In this document: one piece after another, positions 26,150-34,625 of the stretch
How the letters are laid out: every line of letters begins with the position of its first letter
Position numbering within the stretch: position 1 is the first letter of the stretch
NCBI GenBank assembly: GCA_964443435.1
Contig: CAYUCW010000003.1
Location: 1-64,000 of the forward strand
DNA: 64,000 bases
Direction: 5' to 3'
DNA from: Pseudaquidulcibacter sp964443435
GTDB lineage: Bacteria; Pseudomonadota; Alphaproteobacteria; Caulobacterales; Aquidulcibacteraceae
Made by a program: the position numbers and the translations under genes
Notes under the pieces: generated by a model
Told to the model about the DNA's origin: nothing
Databases searched by the model: none
The model's input: only the letters and a program-made list of their open reading frames with translations

Positions 26150-27157
26150 ATGGCCGCAAGCAAAGCGTCATTGGACAAAATTTCTAAAAATAATACTAAT
26201 TACTCAAAAGAAGAGTTTTTAGAGTATTATAGAAAAATGCTTTTAATTCGCCGCTTTGAAGAAAAAGCGGGCCAATTATATGGTATGGGTTTAATTGCTG
26301 GTTTTTGCCACCTTTATATAGGTCAAGAAGCTGTTATCGTTGGTATGGTTGCCGCACAGAATCAGGGCGACACTGTAATAACTGGTTATAGAGATCACGG
26401 GCATATGCTTGCCGTTGATATTTCAGCAAGAGAAATTATGGCGGAACTTACTGGAAGAGCTACTGGTTGCTCTCGTGGTAAAGGTGGATCTATGCACATG
26501 TTCTCAAAAGAGAAAAATTTCTTTGGTGGTCATGGTATCGTAGGCGCGCAGGTTTCATTAGGTACCGGCCTTGCATTTGCACATCAATACAGAAATGATA
26601 ATGGCGTAAGCATGGCTTATTTCGGCGATGGTGCTGCTAATCAAGGTCAAGTATATGAATGCTTTAACATGGCTTCGCTTTGGAAGCTTCCTGTTGTTTA
26701 TGTGATTGAAAATAATCAATATGCTATGGGTACTTCTGTTGAGCGTTCATCTGCTGAAACTGCATTATATAAGCGCGGTATTGGCTTTGACATCATTGGT
26801 GAGCAAGTAGATGGTATGGATGTTCTTGCGGTTAAAGAAGCAGGCGAACGCGCTATTGCACACGCAAGAAGCGGTAAAGGCCCATATTTGTTAGAGATGA
26901 AAACTTATCGTTATCGTGGTCACTCTATGTCTGATCCTGCTAAATATCGTCCGAAAGATGAGCCTAAGCAAGTTAGAGATTCAAGGGATCCTATCGAAAA
27001 TTTAAAGGTTCTTGGCCTTGAAAAAGGCGTATTCTCAGAAGATGATTTGAAAGTCATTGAGCGTGAAGTTAAAGAAATTGTTGCTGATGCGGCTGAATTT
27101 GCCCAAGTCAGTCCTTTCCCGGACAATAGCGAATTAATGACTGATATTTATCTTTAG
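26150..27157 (+). CDS. pdhA: Pyruvate dehydrogenase E1 component, alpha subunit
   Basis: With PdhB it forms the ThDP-dependent E1 enzyme that decarboxylates pyruvate. The 335 residues show the ThDP motif GDGAANQGQVYECFNMA, the family start YRKMLLIRRFEEKAGQLYGMG, and the phosphorylation-loop-like YRYRGHSMSDPAKYR. AAGGGAAGG upstream is a strong ribosome site. It is followed by an unrelated secreted protein gene before pdhB, which is unusual. Confidence 0.96.
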   Translation: MAASKASLDKISKNNTNYSKEEFLEYYRKMLLIRRFEEKAGQLYGMGLIAGFCHLYIGQEAVIVGMVAAQNQGDTVITGYRDHGHMLAVDISAREIMAELTGRATGCSRGKGGSMHMFSKEKNFFGGHGIVGAQVSLGTGLAFAHQYRNDNGVSMAYFGDGAANQGQVYECFNMASLWKLPVVYVIENNQYAMGTSVERSSAETALYKRGIGFDIIGEQVDGMDVLAVKEAGERAIAHARSGKGPYLLEMKTYRYRGHSMSDPAKYRPKDEPKQVRDSRDPIENLKVLGLEKGVFSEDDLKVIEREVKEIVADAAEFAQVSPFPDNSELMTDIYL

Positions 27158-27178
27158 TAGAAAAGAAAAGACATTAAA

Positions 27179-28108
27179 ATGAAAAATACAATAAAGTTTT
27201 CAATCGCTGGTGTTGTAATGGCTAGTTTTTTCGGCAGCTTAGCTTCTGCGCAAACTGCGGCTCAAACTACAACTGCTGACGCGGCTAAGACTGTGCAAGC
27301 GCCTCCCAAAGTATATAAATCGCCAAGAACTCCTGGTTCTTTTGCGGGTAATATTGGAAGCACTTTGAGGTATACTCCTGGTTGTAAAAAGTTTGCTTAT
27401 GATATTGATGCGGTAAAAATCCAAGAAACAAATAGCCGTGCAGTAGTTGAAGCTGAGGCTGCAAAAGTTCAATCTGCAAGAGCTAATCTAAGAGCATTAG
27501 ACACTTGCATTAGAGAGAATGCACAAAGAGATATAGATTTTATCTATGATTTAATTGTTAATAGTGCAGGTGAAGAAACTGCTGTTGAAAACACTAAACT
27601 AGAAAAATTAGTGGCTTCTTTTAAAACTAATTTTACTAGAGTTTCAGCTTTGCCTAAGAAAGCTGAGCCTGCGGTTCCGCCATTTATTAATACTTATGCA
27701 TTGCCGACCGGAAGACAGTTTGGTTTATTAAGTGAAGGCCAAGTTGGCACAAATACCTATAAAACAGGATGTGGTATTTATCAGTTTAATGTAACTGAAG
27801 AAAAATTGAACACTACAACATCTAAAAATGTTTATAATGTTCTAAGAGATGAGATTATTGCAACAAGTGATAATGTCAAAAAAATAAGAGAATGTAGAGT
27901 TAGTAATGTCGATACTGATTATTCGGATATTGCCAAATCTATTAATGCCGGTACAGCTGCTTACTATAATCCATTTGCAAATGAATTAGAAAATAAATTA
28001 TATGCTGCTGAAAGGCAATTAACGATACAAAGAGAACATTTTGGTACAGCACCAGCAGCAAAACCTGCTGTTAAAGCTGCACCAAAAACTAAAGCTAAGA
28101 AAAAATAA
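27179..28108 (+). CDS. Secreted protein with duplicated Cys domain, inserted in the pdh operon
   Basis: A 309-residue precursor I cannot assign to a family. Residues 1-24 form a Sec signal peptide (SFFGSLASAQ). The mature protein has two related segments, about 65-125 and about 195-255: each begins Y-x-x-G-C-x-x-(F/Y)-x-(F/Y)-(D/N), continues through an alpha-helical stretch and ends with a second Cys (LDTCIREN and IRECRVSN). Each pair could form a disulfide. The tail (about 288-309) is Ala/Lys/Pro-rich and ends in KKK. It lies 21 bp after pdhA and 30 bp before pdhB, in the same direction, so it is likely cotranscribed with cytosolic pdh genes despite being exported. Confidence 0.7.
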   Translation: MKNTIKFSIAGVVMASFFGSLASAQTAAQTTTADAAKTVQAPPKVYKSPRTPGSFAGNIGSTLRYTPGCKKFAYDIDAVKIQETNSRAVVEAEAAKVQSARANLRALDTCIRENAQRDIDFIYDLIVNSAGEETAVENTKLEKLVASFKTNFTRVSALPKKAEPAVPPFINTYALPTGRQFGLLSEGQVGTNTYKTGCGIYQFNVTEEKLNTTTSKNVYNVLRDEIIATSDNVKKIRECRVSNVDTDYSDIAKSINAGTAAYYNPFANELENKLYAAERQLTIQREHFGTAPAAKPAVKAAPKTKAKKK

Positions 28109-28138
28109 TTTTTTAAAGAATTGGGACGGAGTAATATT

Positions 28139-29476
28139 TTGTCTATAGAAATTTTAATGCCAGCACTTTCGCCAACTATGGAAGAAGGCGGCTTGACTAA
28201 ATGGCTTGTTAAGCCAGGTGATATTCTTAAAGCCGGTGATTTAATTGCCGAAATTGAGACTGATAAAGCCACTATGGAATATGAAGCTGTAGATGAAGGC
28301 GAAGTCCTAGAGTTATTAATACCTGAAGGTACTCAAGGCGTAAAAGTAAATACGCCTATTGCAAGAATTAAAGGTGAGGAGACTGTGTCTTCTGCTCCTG
28401 CTGTACAAATTGAAGCTCCGGTTTCTGCTTCTGTTCAGACACCGGTTGCCCCAAAAGCAGTAATCGCTGCTGAGGTTTGGCCTGAAGGTACTGAAACTAT
28501 AAAAATCACTATTCGTGATGCACTTCGTGATGCTATGGCTGAAGAAATGCGCCGCGATGGTGATGTTTTCCTTATGGGTGAAGAAGTAGCGCAATATCAA
28601 GGTGCTTATAAAGTTTCACGTGGCTTACTTGATGAGTTCGGCCCAAGACGCGTTATTGATACCCCAATCACAGAGCATGGTTTTGCAGGTATTGCGGTTG
28701 GTGCGGCAATGAATGGTCTTAAGCCAATTGTTGAATTCATGACCTTCAATTTTGCGATGCAAGCGATTGATCATTTAATCAATTCATCTGCAAAAGTACT
28801 TTATATGTCTGGTGGTCAGATTTCGACTTCAATCGTGTTCCGTGGTCCAAATGGCGCGGCTTCACGCGTTGGTGCACAGCATAGCCATGATTATTCATCT
28901 TGGTATGCGAATGTTCCTGGTCTTAAAGTGGTTGCGCCTTATGACGCGGCTGATGCTAAAGGTCTTTTAAAGGCGGCAATACGTGATCCAAACCCTATTA
29001 TCTTCCTTGAGCATGAAATGCTTTATGGAAATGAGTTTGAAATTCCTGCTTCTGAAGATTGGATTGTTCCAATTGGTAAAGCTAAAATCCGTCGTGAAGG
29101 CACGGATGTAACTATTACCGCGCATTCAAGAATGGTTGGTTTTGCACTTCAGGCCGCTGAGCAATTAGCTGAAATCGGGATTTCTGCAGAAGTTGTTGAT
29201 ATTCGTACCCTAAGACCACTTGATACAGAAACAATTATTGAATCTGTTAAAAAGACTAGCCGTTTGGTTACTGCCGAAGAAGGTTGGGGACCAATGGGAG
29301 TTGGTGCAGAAGTTGTAGCGGTTGTCATAGATCAAGCATTTGATTGGCTTGACGCGCCTCCTGCACGCGTGCATCAAAAAGATACACCATTGCCATATGC
29401 GGCAAATCTCGAGGCTTTATCCCTTCCACAAGTTGCGGATATAGTTGAAGCAGTAAGAAAAGTTTGCAATAAATAG
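28139..29476 (+). CDS. pdhB: Pyruvate dehydrogenase E1 component, beta subunit, with lipoyl domain
   Basis: I place the start at the TTG at 28139 (445 residues), with CGGAG 9 bases upstream; the resulting N-terminus MSIEILMPALSP aligns with that of PdhC. Residues 1-80 form a lipoyl domain with the lipoylated lysine in EIETDKATMEY. An Ala/Pro/Val-rich linker follows, then the transketolase-like E1-beta from about 120 (RDALRDAMAEEMRRD, MGEEVAQYQGAYKVS, FNFAMQAIDHLINS, SRVGAQHSHDYSSWYA). A lipoyl domain on E1-beta is typical of alphaproteobacteria. Confidence 0.95.
   Translation: MSIEILMPALSPTMEEGGLTKWLVKPGDILKAGDLIAEIETDKATMEYEAVDEGEVLELLIPEGTQGVKVNTPIARIKGEETVSSAPAVQIEAPVSASVQTPVAPKAVIAAEVWPEGTETIKITIRDALRDAMAEEMRRDGDVFLMGEEVAQYQGAYKVSRGLLDEFGPRRVIDTPITEHGFAGIAVGAAMNGLKPIVEFMTFNFAMQAIDHLINSSAKVLYMSGGQISTSIVFRGPNGAASRVGAQHSHDYSSWYANVPGLKVVAPYDAADAKGLLKAAIRDPNPIIFLEHEMLYGNEFEIPASEDWIVPIGKAKIRREGTDVTITAHSRMVGFALQAAEQLAEIGISAEVVDIRTLRPLDTETIIESVKKTSRLVTAEEGWGPMGVGAEVVAVVIDQAFDWLDAPPARVHQKDTPLPYAANLEALSLPQVADIVEAVRKVCNK
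28154..28190 (+). repeat. 37-bp direct repeat, copy 1 (lipoyl domain of pdhB)
   Basis: Identical over 37 bases to 29501-29537 in pdhC, 1347 bp away. It encodes LMPALSPTMEEG of the lipoyl domain in both genes. Confidence 0.9.
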
Positions 29477-29485
29477 GGTTATACC

Positions 29486-30748
29486 ATGCCAATAGATATA
29501 TTAATGCCAGCACTTTCGCCAACTATGGAAGAAGGCGTTTTGGCTAAATGGCACGTTAAAGTCGGTGACACCATTAAATCTGGTGACATTATGGCTGAGA
29601 TTGAAACTGATAAAGCCACAATGGAATATGAAGCCGTTGATGAAGGTGAAGTTTTGGAAATTTTAGTTCCAGAAGGCACGCAAGGCGTTAAAATTAATGC
29701 AGTTATAGCGCGTATTTCAGGTGAAGATGCGAAACCAAGTTCAAGCTCGGCACCTTCTGCTCCTGTAATTGCTGCACCTGTTGCGGCCCCTGCTGTTGTT
29801 GCTACGCCATCTGCGCCTGTTGCGGTAAAAGCAGATGGGGCGCGTATTATTGCGTCGCCACTGGCAAAACGCATTGCTTCTCAAAAAGGTATTGATTTAG
29901 CAAATGTTAAAGGTACGGGACCAAATGGTCGTATCGTAAAAGCTGATGTTGAAGGTCTTTCTTCTTCTCCTAAGCCAGCGTCTAGTGTTGCTGCTGCACC
30001 TGTTGTAACTGCTGCGGTTTCTGTTCCAAGCACAATTGCAAGCCTTGGCTATACAGAGGGTAATTATGATATTGTGCCTCTTGATGGCATGAGAAGAACT
30101 ATTGCACGCCGCTTAACTCAAAGCTTCCGCGATGTTCCACACTTCCCACTTACTGTGGATATTGAAATTGATAAATTGCTTGAAGTTCGTAAGTCTGTAA
30201 ATGCACAGGCCGAAACTATGGGCGGAAAAATTTCTGTAAATGATTTAATTATCAAAGCAGTTGCGCTTGCTTGTAAAGCGGTTCCGGCGGCAAATTCTTC
30301 ATTCAGCGATGAAGGCATTCTTCTTCATAAGTCTGCTGATATTGCGGTTGCGGTTTCAATAGAAGGCGGCCTTGTAACACCAGTTGTGAGAAATGCTGAA
30401 TCAAAAGGCCTTTTACAAATTTCTAATGAAATCAAAGAATTGGCTTCACGCGCTAAAGCAAGAAAACTTAAGCCAGAGGAAATGTCAGGTGGTACATTCT
30501 CGGTTTCTAATCTTGGAATGTTTGGTATTAAACAATTTGCATCAATAATTAATGAGCCACAAGGCTGTATTTTATCGGTTGGCGCAGGTGAACAAAGACC
30601 AGTAGTTAAAAATGGTGCACTTGCGATTGCAACCGTGATGACAGTAACACTTACTTGTGATCACCGCGTTGTTGATGGCACAGTAGGTGCACAGTGGGTT
30701 GTGGCATTCAAAGGCTTCTTAGAAAACCCATTATCTATGATGCTGTAA
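29486..30748 (+). CDS. pdhC: Dihydrolipoamide acetyltransferase (E2 of pyruvate dehydrogenase)
   Basis: The 420-residue E2 core of the PDH complex. One lipoyl domain (1-80, ETDKATMEYEAVDEGE), an Ala/Pro-rich linker, a peripheral-subunit-binding domain at about 125-160 (ASPLAKRIASQKGIDLANVKGTGPNGRIVKADVE) and the catalytic acyltransferase domain from about 190 with TVTLTCDHRVVDG near the C-terminus (catalytic His). In rhizobia lpdA (E3) usually follows; here a terminator and then an unrelated gene on the other strand follow, so E3 must be elsewhere. Confidence 0.96.
   Translation: MPIDILMPALSPTMEEGVLAKWHVKVGDTIKSGDIMAEIETDKATMEYEAVDEGEVLEILVPEGTQGVKINAVIARISGEDAKPSSSSAPSAPVIAAPVAAPAVVATPSAPVAVKADGARIIASPLAKRIASQKGIDLANVKGTGPNGRIVKADVEGLSSSPKPASSVAAAPVVTAAVSVPSTIASLGYTEGNYDIVPLDGMRRTIARRLTQSFRDVPHFPLTVDIEIDKLLEVRKSVNAQAETMGGKISVNDLIIKAVALACKAVPAANSSFSDEGILLHKSADIAVAVSIEGGLVTPVVRNAESKGLLQISNEIKELASRAKARKLKPEEMSGGTFSVSNLGMFGIKQFASIINEPQGCILSVGAGEQRPVVKNGALAIATVMTVTLTCDHRVVDGTVGAQWVVAFKGFLENPLSMML
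29501..29537 (+). repeat. 37-bp direct repeat, copy 2 (lipoyl domain of pdhC)
   Basis: Second copy of the repeat at 28154-28190, in the same orientation. Confidence 0.9.
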
Positions 30749-30769
30749 GCTTATTTAAATAGAAATTTT

Positions 30770-30798
30770 AAAAGCCGCATTTTTATGCGGCTTTTTTT
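30770..30798. terminator. Bidirectional terminator between pdhC and ppk2
   Basis: AAAGCCGCAT (30771-30780) and ATGCGGCTTT (30785-30794) form a 10-bp stem with a T4 loop and flanking A/T tracts. The ppk2 stop codon lies in the T tract. Confidence 0.85.
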
Positions 30799-31633
30799 AT
30801 TCGCTTTTACTTGCTTCAATTTCATATAGTCTTTTAATTTCTTCAATATCTTCACTAGTACTAGGTAGGCCGATTTTTAAATTTTCCATAAAATCAACTA
30901 GAATTTTTGAGATTGCCAGATCCCGAAACCATTTTTTATTTGAAGGTATAATATACCAAGGCGCATTATCTTTTGAACATTTTTCAAATATTTCTTCAAA
31001 ACACTCATGATATTTATCCCATAATTGCCTCTCTTTATAATCATTAGCAGAGAGTTTCCAATGTTTAGACGGGTCATCAAGTCTTGCTTTAAACCTTTCT
31101 AATTGTTCGGATTTAGATATATTAAGGAAGAATTTTATAATATGAGTATTATTATCGCTTAATAATTTTTCAAAATTATTTATTTGCTCATATCTTTGGT
31201 CATTAAGTTCTTTTGGTTCAAATCCATGAACTCTGACCACTAAAACTTGTTCATAATGGCTTCTATTAAAAACTGTAACTTCACCTTTTGCAGGTGTTTC
31301 TTTATGTACACGCCATAAAAAATCATGGTCAGCTTCAATAGGAGTAGGAACTTTGAATGAAGCAATTTTACAGCCTGCAGAATTAAGTGGGCCAAAGACA
31401 TTTTGTATTGTGCCATCTTTTCCACCGCCATCAATAGCTTGTAAAACTATTAGAATTGATTGTTTGTGTTCGGCAAATAATGCTTCTTGTAACTCTTTTA
31501 AGCGATTGATATTCTTATTAAAACTTTCATAATAAGTTTCTTTAGTATAATCTGTATCTGTAAAGTTAGGGTCGAATTCATTAATCTTAATTCTTGATTT
31601 TGGTCTTACAATAAATTTATCAGAATAATTCAT
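30797..31633 (-). CDS. ppk2: Polyphosphate kinase 2 family protein
   Basis: PPK2 enzymes transfer phosphate between polyphosphate and nucleotides. The 278-residue P-loop protein has Walker A GGGKDGT (69-75), the lid-region residues in RSHYEQVLVVRVH and a PPK2-typical APWYIIPSNKKWFRDLAIS motif. The length and sequence suit the single-domain class III type, which can phosphorylate AMP and ADP; nucleotide preference is inferred. Upstream is a weak AAAGAA ribosome site. It is transcribed alone and convergent with pdhC. Confidence 0.88.
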   Translation of the reverse strand: MNYSDKFIVRPKSRIKINEFDPNFTDTDYTKETYYESFNKNINRLKELQEALFAEHKQSILIVLQAIDGGGKDGTIQNVFGPLNSAGCKIASFKVPTPIEADHDFLWRVHKETPAKGEVTVFNRSHYEQVLVVRVHGFEPKELNDQRYEQINNFEKLLSDNNTHIIKFFLNISKSEQLERFKARLDDPSKHWKLSANDYKERQLWDKYHECFEEIFEKCSKDNAPWYIIPSNKKWFRDLAISKILVDFMENLKIGLPSTSEDIEEIKRLYEIEASKSE

Positions 31634-31710
31634 TTAATTCTTTCTATTTTTTTTATTTATAGTATATTTTAAACTTAAATAATTTTAATTAATTTAAAAC
31701 AGGGAAGCGA

Positions 31711-33285
31711 ATGGAATTCAATTATAAATATACTAGTGCGGCTTTAGTTTCAGCTACATTTTTATTATTTTCAAGTGCAAATGCACAAGAAGCTAAAAAA
31801 GAATATAGACAAATAAATGTTGATGCAAAAGCACAAGGTAAACAAAGAACCAAATTTGAAAATTTCATGGTTGGTTCTGATTATCCTGGCACATTAATTC
31901 GTGATGATTCTTTGGCGCAGTTAAGATTAACTCAAAAAGAATTAGGTTTTAAATATATACGATTCCATGCGATTTTCCATGACGATCTTGGTACATATAA
32001 AGAAGTAAATGGTAAACCTGTTTACGACTGGACTAAGATTGATTATTTATATGATAATCTTCTTAAAATGGGTATTAAACCATTTGTAGAGCTTGGTTTT
32101 ACTCCGCATGATATGCGTACCTCAGATCAAACTATTTTCTATTGGAAAGGTAATACTTCACACCCTGATAGAACTAAATGGGCGGCATTAATCAAAGAAT
32201 TTATAAATCATATTACTGAAAGATATGGCAAATCAGAAGTGGAATCTTGGTATTATGAATTCTGGAATGAGCCAAATCTTGATGGCTTCTTTGAAAAAGC
32301 TGACCAAAAAGCCTATTTTGAGCTTTATACAATTACGGCAAACACCATAAAAGCTATAAATCCTAATCTTAAGGTTGGCGGACCTGCTACTGCTGGTGCG
32401 GCATGGGTACCAGAGTTTTTAAAATATACTCAAGAAACAAATACACCTGTAGATTTTATTGCTACTCATACTTATGGAGTAGATAGTGGTTTTCTTGATG
32501 AATATGGGGTTTCAGACCAAAAACTATCGACTAATCCTGATGCGGTTGTAAATGATATTAGAAGAGTAAGACAGGAAATTCAGGCCTCATATAAGCCTGA
32601 CCTTCCTTTGTATTTTACGGAATGGTCAACAAGCTATAATCCACGTGATTCTATTCACGATTCGCATTTAAGTGCGTCTTATATTCTTGATAAGACATAT
32701 AATTCAAAAGATTATTTGCAAGGTATGTCTTATTGGACTTATTCAGATTTATTTGAAGAGCCAGGCCCACAGACCAAACCATTTGAAGGTGGTTTTGGTC
32801 TTTTGAACCCACAAGGTATAAGAAAACCTGCTTATTTTGCTTATAAATATTTAAATCAATTAGGTGAGTTTGAACTTGCAAATACTGATAAGCAAAGCCA
32901 AATCACAAAAGATAATAGCGGTATTAAAATATTGGCTTGGAGTTATAAACTTCCAAATCAAACAGCTTCTAATCGTAGTTTCTTTACTAAAGAATGGCCG
33001 TCAAAAGAAACGACACCTATAAAAATTAATCTTAATAATCTTACCAAAGGTAAGTATGAAGTTGTAATTTATAAAACTGGATATAATTCTAATGATGCAT
33101 ATTCAGAATATATAAGAATGGGCATGCCAAAAACTCTTACACTTCAGGAAATTGCTAAGCTTAATAAACTAACAGAAGACAAGCCTGAGATAAAAGAAAT
33201 TAGGGTTACATCTTCTGGGAAGTATAGCTTAACCTTACCACATAAAGAATATGATGTAAGTTTGATTAAAATTCGCAAGAAATAA
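31711..33285 (+). CDS. Secreted GH39-like glycoside hydrolase
   Basis: A 524-residue precursor with a Sec signal peptide (1-25, ending SSANAQ). The TIM-barrel resembles GH39 beta-xylosidases: the acid/base is Glu187 in YEFWNEPNL and the nucleophile is Glu304 in LYFTEWSTSY. The C-terminal region (about 400-524) forms a beta-sandwich-like accessory domain seen in that family. Substrate could be xylo-oligosaccharides or another beta-linked glycan; this cannot be read from sequence. It lies alone, with its own terminator downstream, in the accessory part of the window, consistent with lateral acquisition but not proof of it. Confidence 0.85.
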   Translation: MEFNYKYTSAALVSATFLLFSSANAQEAKKEYRQINVDAKAQGKQRTKFENFMVGSDYPGTLIRDDSLAQLRLTQKELGFKYIRFHAIFHDDLGTYKEVNGKPVYDWTKIDYLYDNLLKMGIKPFVELGFTPHDMRTSDQTIFYWKGNTSHPDRTKWAALIKEFINHITERYGKSEVESWYYEFWNEPNLDGFFEKADQKAYFELYTITANTIKAINPNLKVGGPATAGAAWVPEFLKYTQETNTPVDFIATHTYGVDSGFLDEYGVSDQKLSTNPDAVVNDIRRVRQEIQASYKPDLPLYFTEWSTSYNPRDSIHDSHLSASYILDKTYNSKDYLQGMSYWTYSDLFEEPGPQTKPFEGGFGLLNPQGIRKPAYFAYKYLNQLGEFELANTDKQSQITKDNSGIKILAWSYKLPNQTASNRSFFTKEWPSKETTPIKINLNNLTKGKYEVVIYKTGYNSNDAYSEYIRMGMPKTLTLQEIAKLNKLTEDKPEIKEIRVTSSGKYSLTLPHKEYDVSLIKIRKK

Positions 33286-33290
33286 AAATA

Positions 33291-33318
33291 AAAGGCTAGT
33301 ATTTCCTAGCCTTTTTTT
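33291..33318 (+). terminator. Terminator of the GH39-like gene
   Basis: AAAGGCTAG (33291-33299) pairs with CTAGCCTTT (33306-33314) across a 6-base loop, followed by T residues. Confidence 0.8.
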
Positions 33319-33353
33319 GTGGTTTATGCGACAAAAACAAAAAGGGATTTAAA

Positions 33354-34100
33354 ATGAAAAAATATATTAGCGTATTGGCAATGGTTGCTTTAATTTCGGC
33401 TTGCTCAACAATTGGTGTTAATACAGTTACCGAAAAATTATCACCTGAAATTCTTACAAAATATCGCCCGGCTACTGATACTGATAAGGATGTAAACCGT
33501 AAACCATTGGAAACCCTTGAGTTTGCAAAAATTTCTTCAGGCAAGAAAGTTGTAGATTATGTTCCTGGCTCTGGTTATTTCACACGCCTATTTAGTAATG
33601 CCGTGGGTGAAACTGGTATGGTTTATTCGCTGACACCACAAATTTTTATTGATAAATTCGCTAAAGGTGTTGTTCCAAGTTTTGCCGGTGAAGAAGGCCA
33701 TAAAAATAGTGTTGGCTTGGCATCGGGTACAACTGACTTAAATATACCTAAAGATATTGATGTATTTTTTACCTCACAAAATTATCATGATGTAAGATTA
33801 TATCTTGGCGATAATGCTACTACTAACCTAAATAATAGCGTTTTTGCGTCGCTAAAAAAAGGTGGTTATTATGTAATCATCGATCATACTGGTGAAGCGA
33901 ACTTAACTGAAGCAGGTATAAAAGAACTTCATAGAATTGATCCAAAAATTGTAATCAAAGAGGTTGAGGCCGCAGGATTTAAATTGGATGCAACCTCGGA
34001 AATTCTTAAAAATCCAAATGATAGCTTAAAAGCAAATGTTTTTGATCCAAGCATTCGTGGCAAAACAGATCAGTTTGTATATAGATTTGTAAAACCTTAA
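33354..34100 (+). CDS. Lipoprotein with class I methyltransferase-like fold
   Basis: A 248-residue protein with a lipoprotein signal (lipobox LISAC, Cys17). The mature part resembles predicted methyltransferases of the COG4798 type: KKVVDYVPGSGYFTRLFS corresponds to the SAM-binding motif I loop, VFFTSQNYHDV to the motif after strand 4, and KKGGYYVIIDHTGE to the strand 5 region. SAM is normally cytoplasmic, so a periplasmic lipoprotein with this fold is odd; it may bind another ligand. I assign the fold, not a reaction. A clear AAAGGGA site precedes the ATG. Confidence 0.7.
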   Translation: MKKYISVLAMVALISACSTIGVNTVTEKLSPEILTKYRPATDTDKDVNRKPLETLEFAKISSGKKVVDYVPGSGYFTRLFSNAVGETGMVYSLTPQIFIDKFAKGVVPSFAGEEGHKNSVGLASGTTDLNIPKDIDVFFTSQNYHDVRLYLGDNATTNLNNSVFASLKKGGYYVIIDHTGEANLTEAGIKELHRIDPKIVIKEVEAAGFKLDATSEILKNPNDSLKANVFDPSIRGKTDQFVYRFVKP

Positions 34101-34113
34101 CTTTACATGGAAT

Positions 34114-34512
34114 TTAATGGTGCGCGTGGATTGCGTGCGCCAATAAATCTTCTAAACTAACGGTATTCAAAGCCTCTTCATGGCAAGAATTTAGAAGCAC
34201 TTTTGGTGCAACGCCTTCATTCAAGGCTTCTTTCCATCTTTCAACACAAAGACACCATCTGTCACCTTGAACAAGTCCGTCAAATCCATATTCAGGACGC
34301 GGTGTAGATAAATCATTGCCCTTGGATTTTGAAAATTCTAAAAAAGCATCGGTAATTTCAACGCAAACTGTGTGCTTTCCTATATCTCTTGCATCAGTGT
34401 TACAAAAGCCATCACGAAAGAAGCCTGTCATTGGTTCATAGCAACAAGCTTCTAATGGGGTTCCAATTACATTTTTCGGAACATAATCTGCATAATTAAA
34501 TTTCTTAGTCAT
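34114..34512 (-). CDS. DUF2237 family protein
   Basis: A 132-residue cytoplasmic protein with the DUF2237 pattern: NVIGTPLEACCYEPMTGFFRDGFCNT near the start, HTVCVEITDAFLEFSKSKGNDLSTPRPEY in the middle and the conserved GLVQGDRWCLCVERWKEA. Several conserved Cys could bind metal. The function of this widespread family is unknown. It is convergent with the preceding lipoprotein gene. The C-terminus ends in AIHAHH. Confidence 0.85.
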   Translation of the reverse strand: MTKKFNYADYVPKNVIGTPLEACCYEPMTGFFRDGFCNTDARDIGKHTVCVEITDAFLEFSKSKGNDLSTPRPEYGFDGLVQGDRWCLCVERWKEALNEGVAPKVLLNSCHEEALNTVSLEDLLAHAIHAHH

Positions 34513-34625
34513 AAGAATTATTTATGAGAAATAGAATTATGATGCAAGCAATTTAAATAAATATTTCATAATGCCCTCAGTTTAAAAAGGGCATTATAAG
34601 TCAAAATAAAAGAAAATATTCAGAT

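Noticed and set aside
27964..28272. Minus-strand open frame across the start of pdhB
   Set aside because: Antisense to the lipoyl coding region; a similar shadow appears over pdhC because the two domains are alike.
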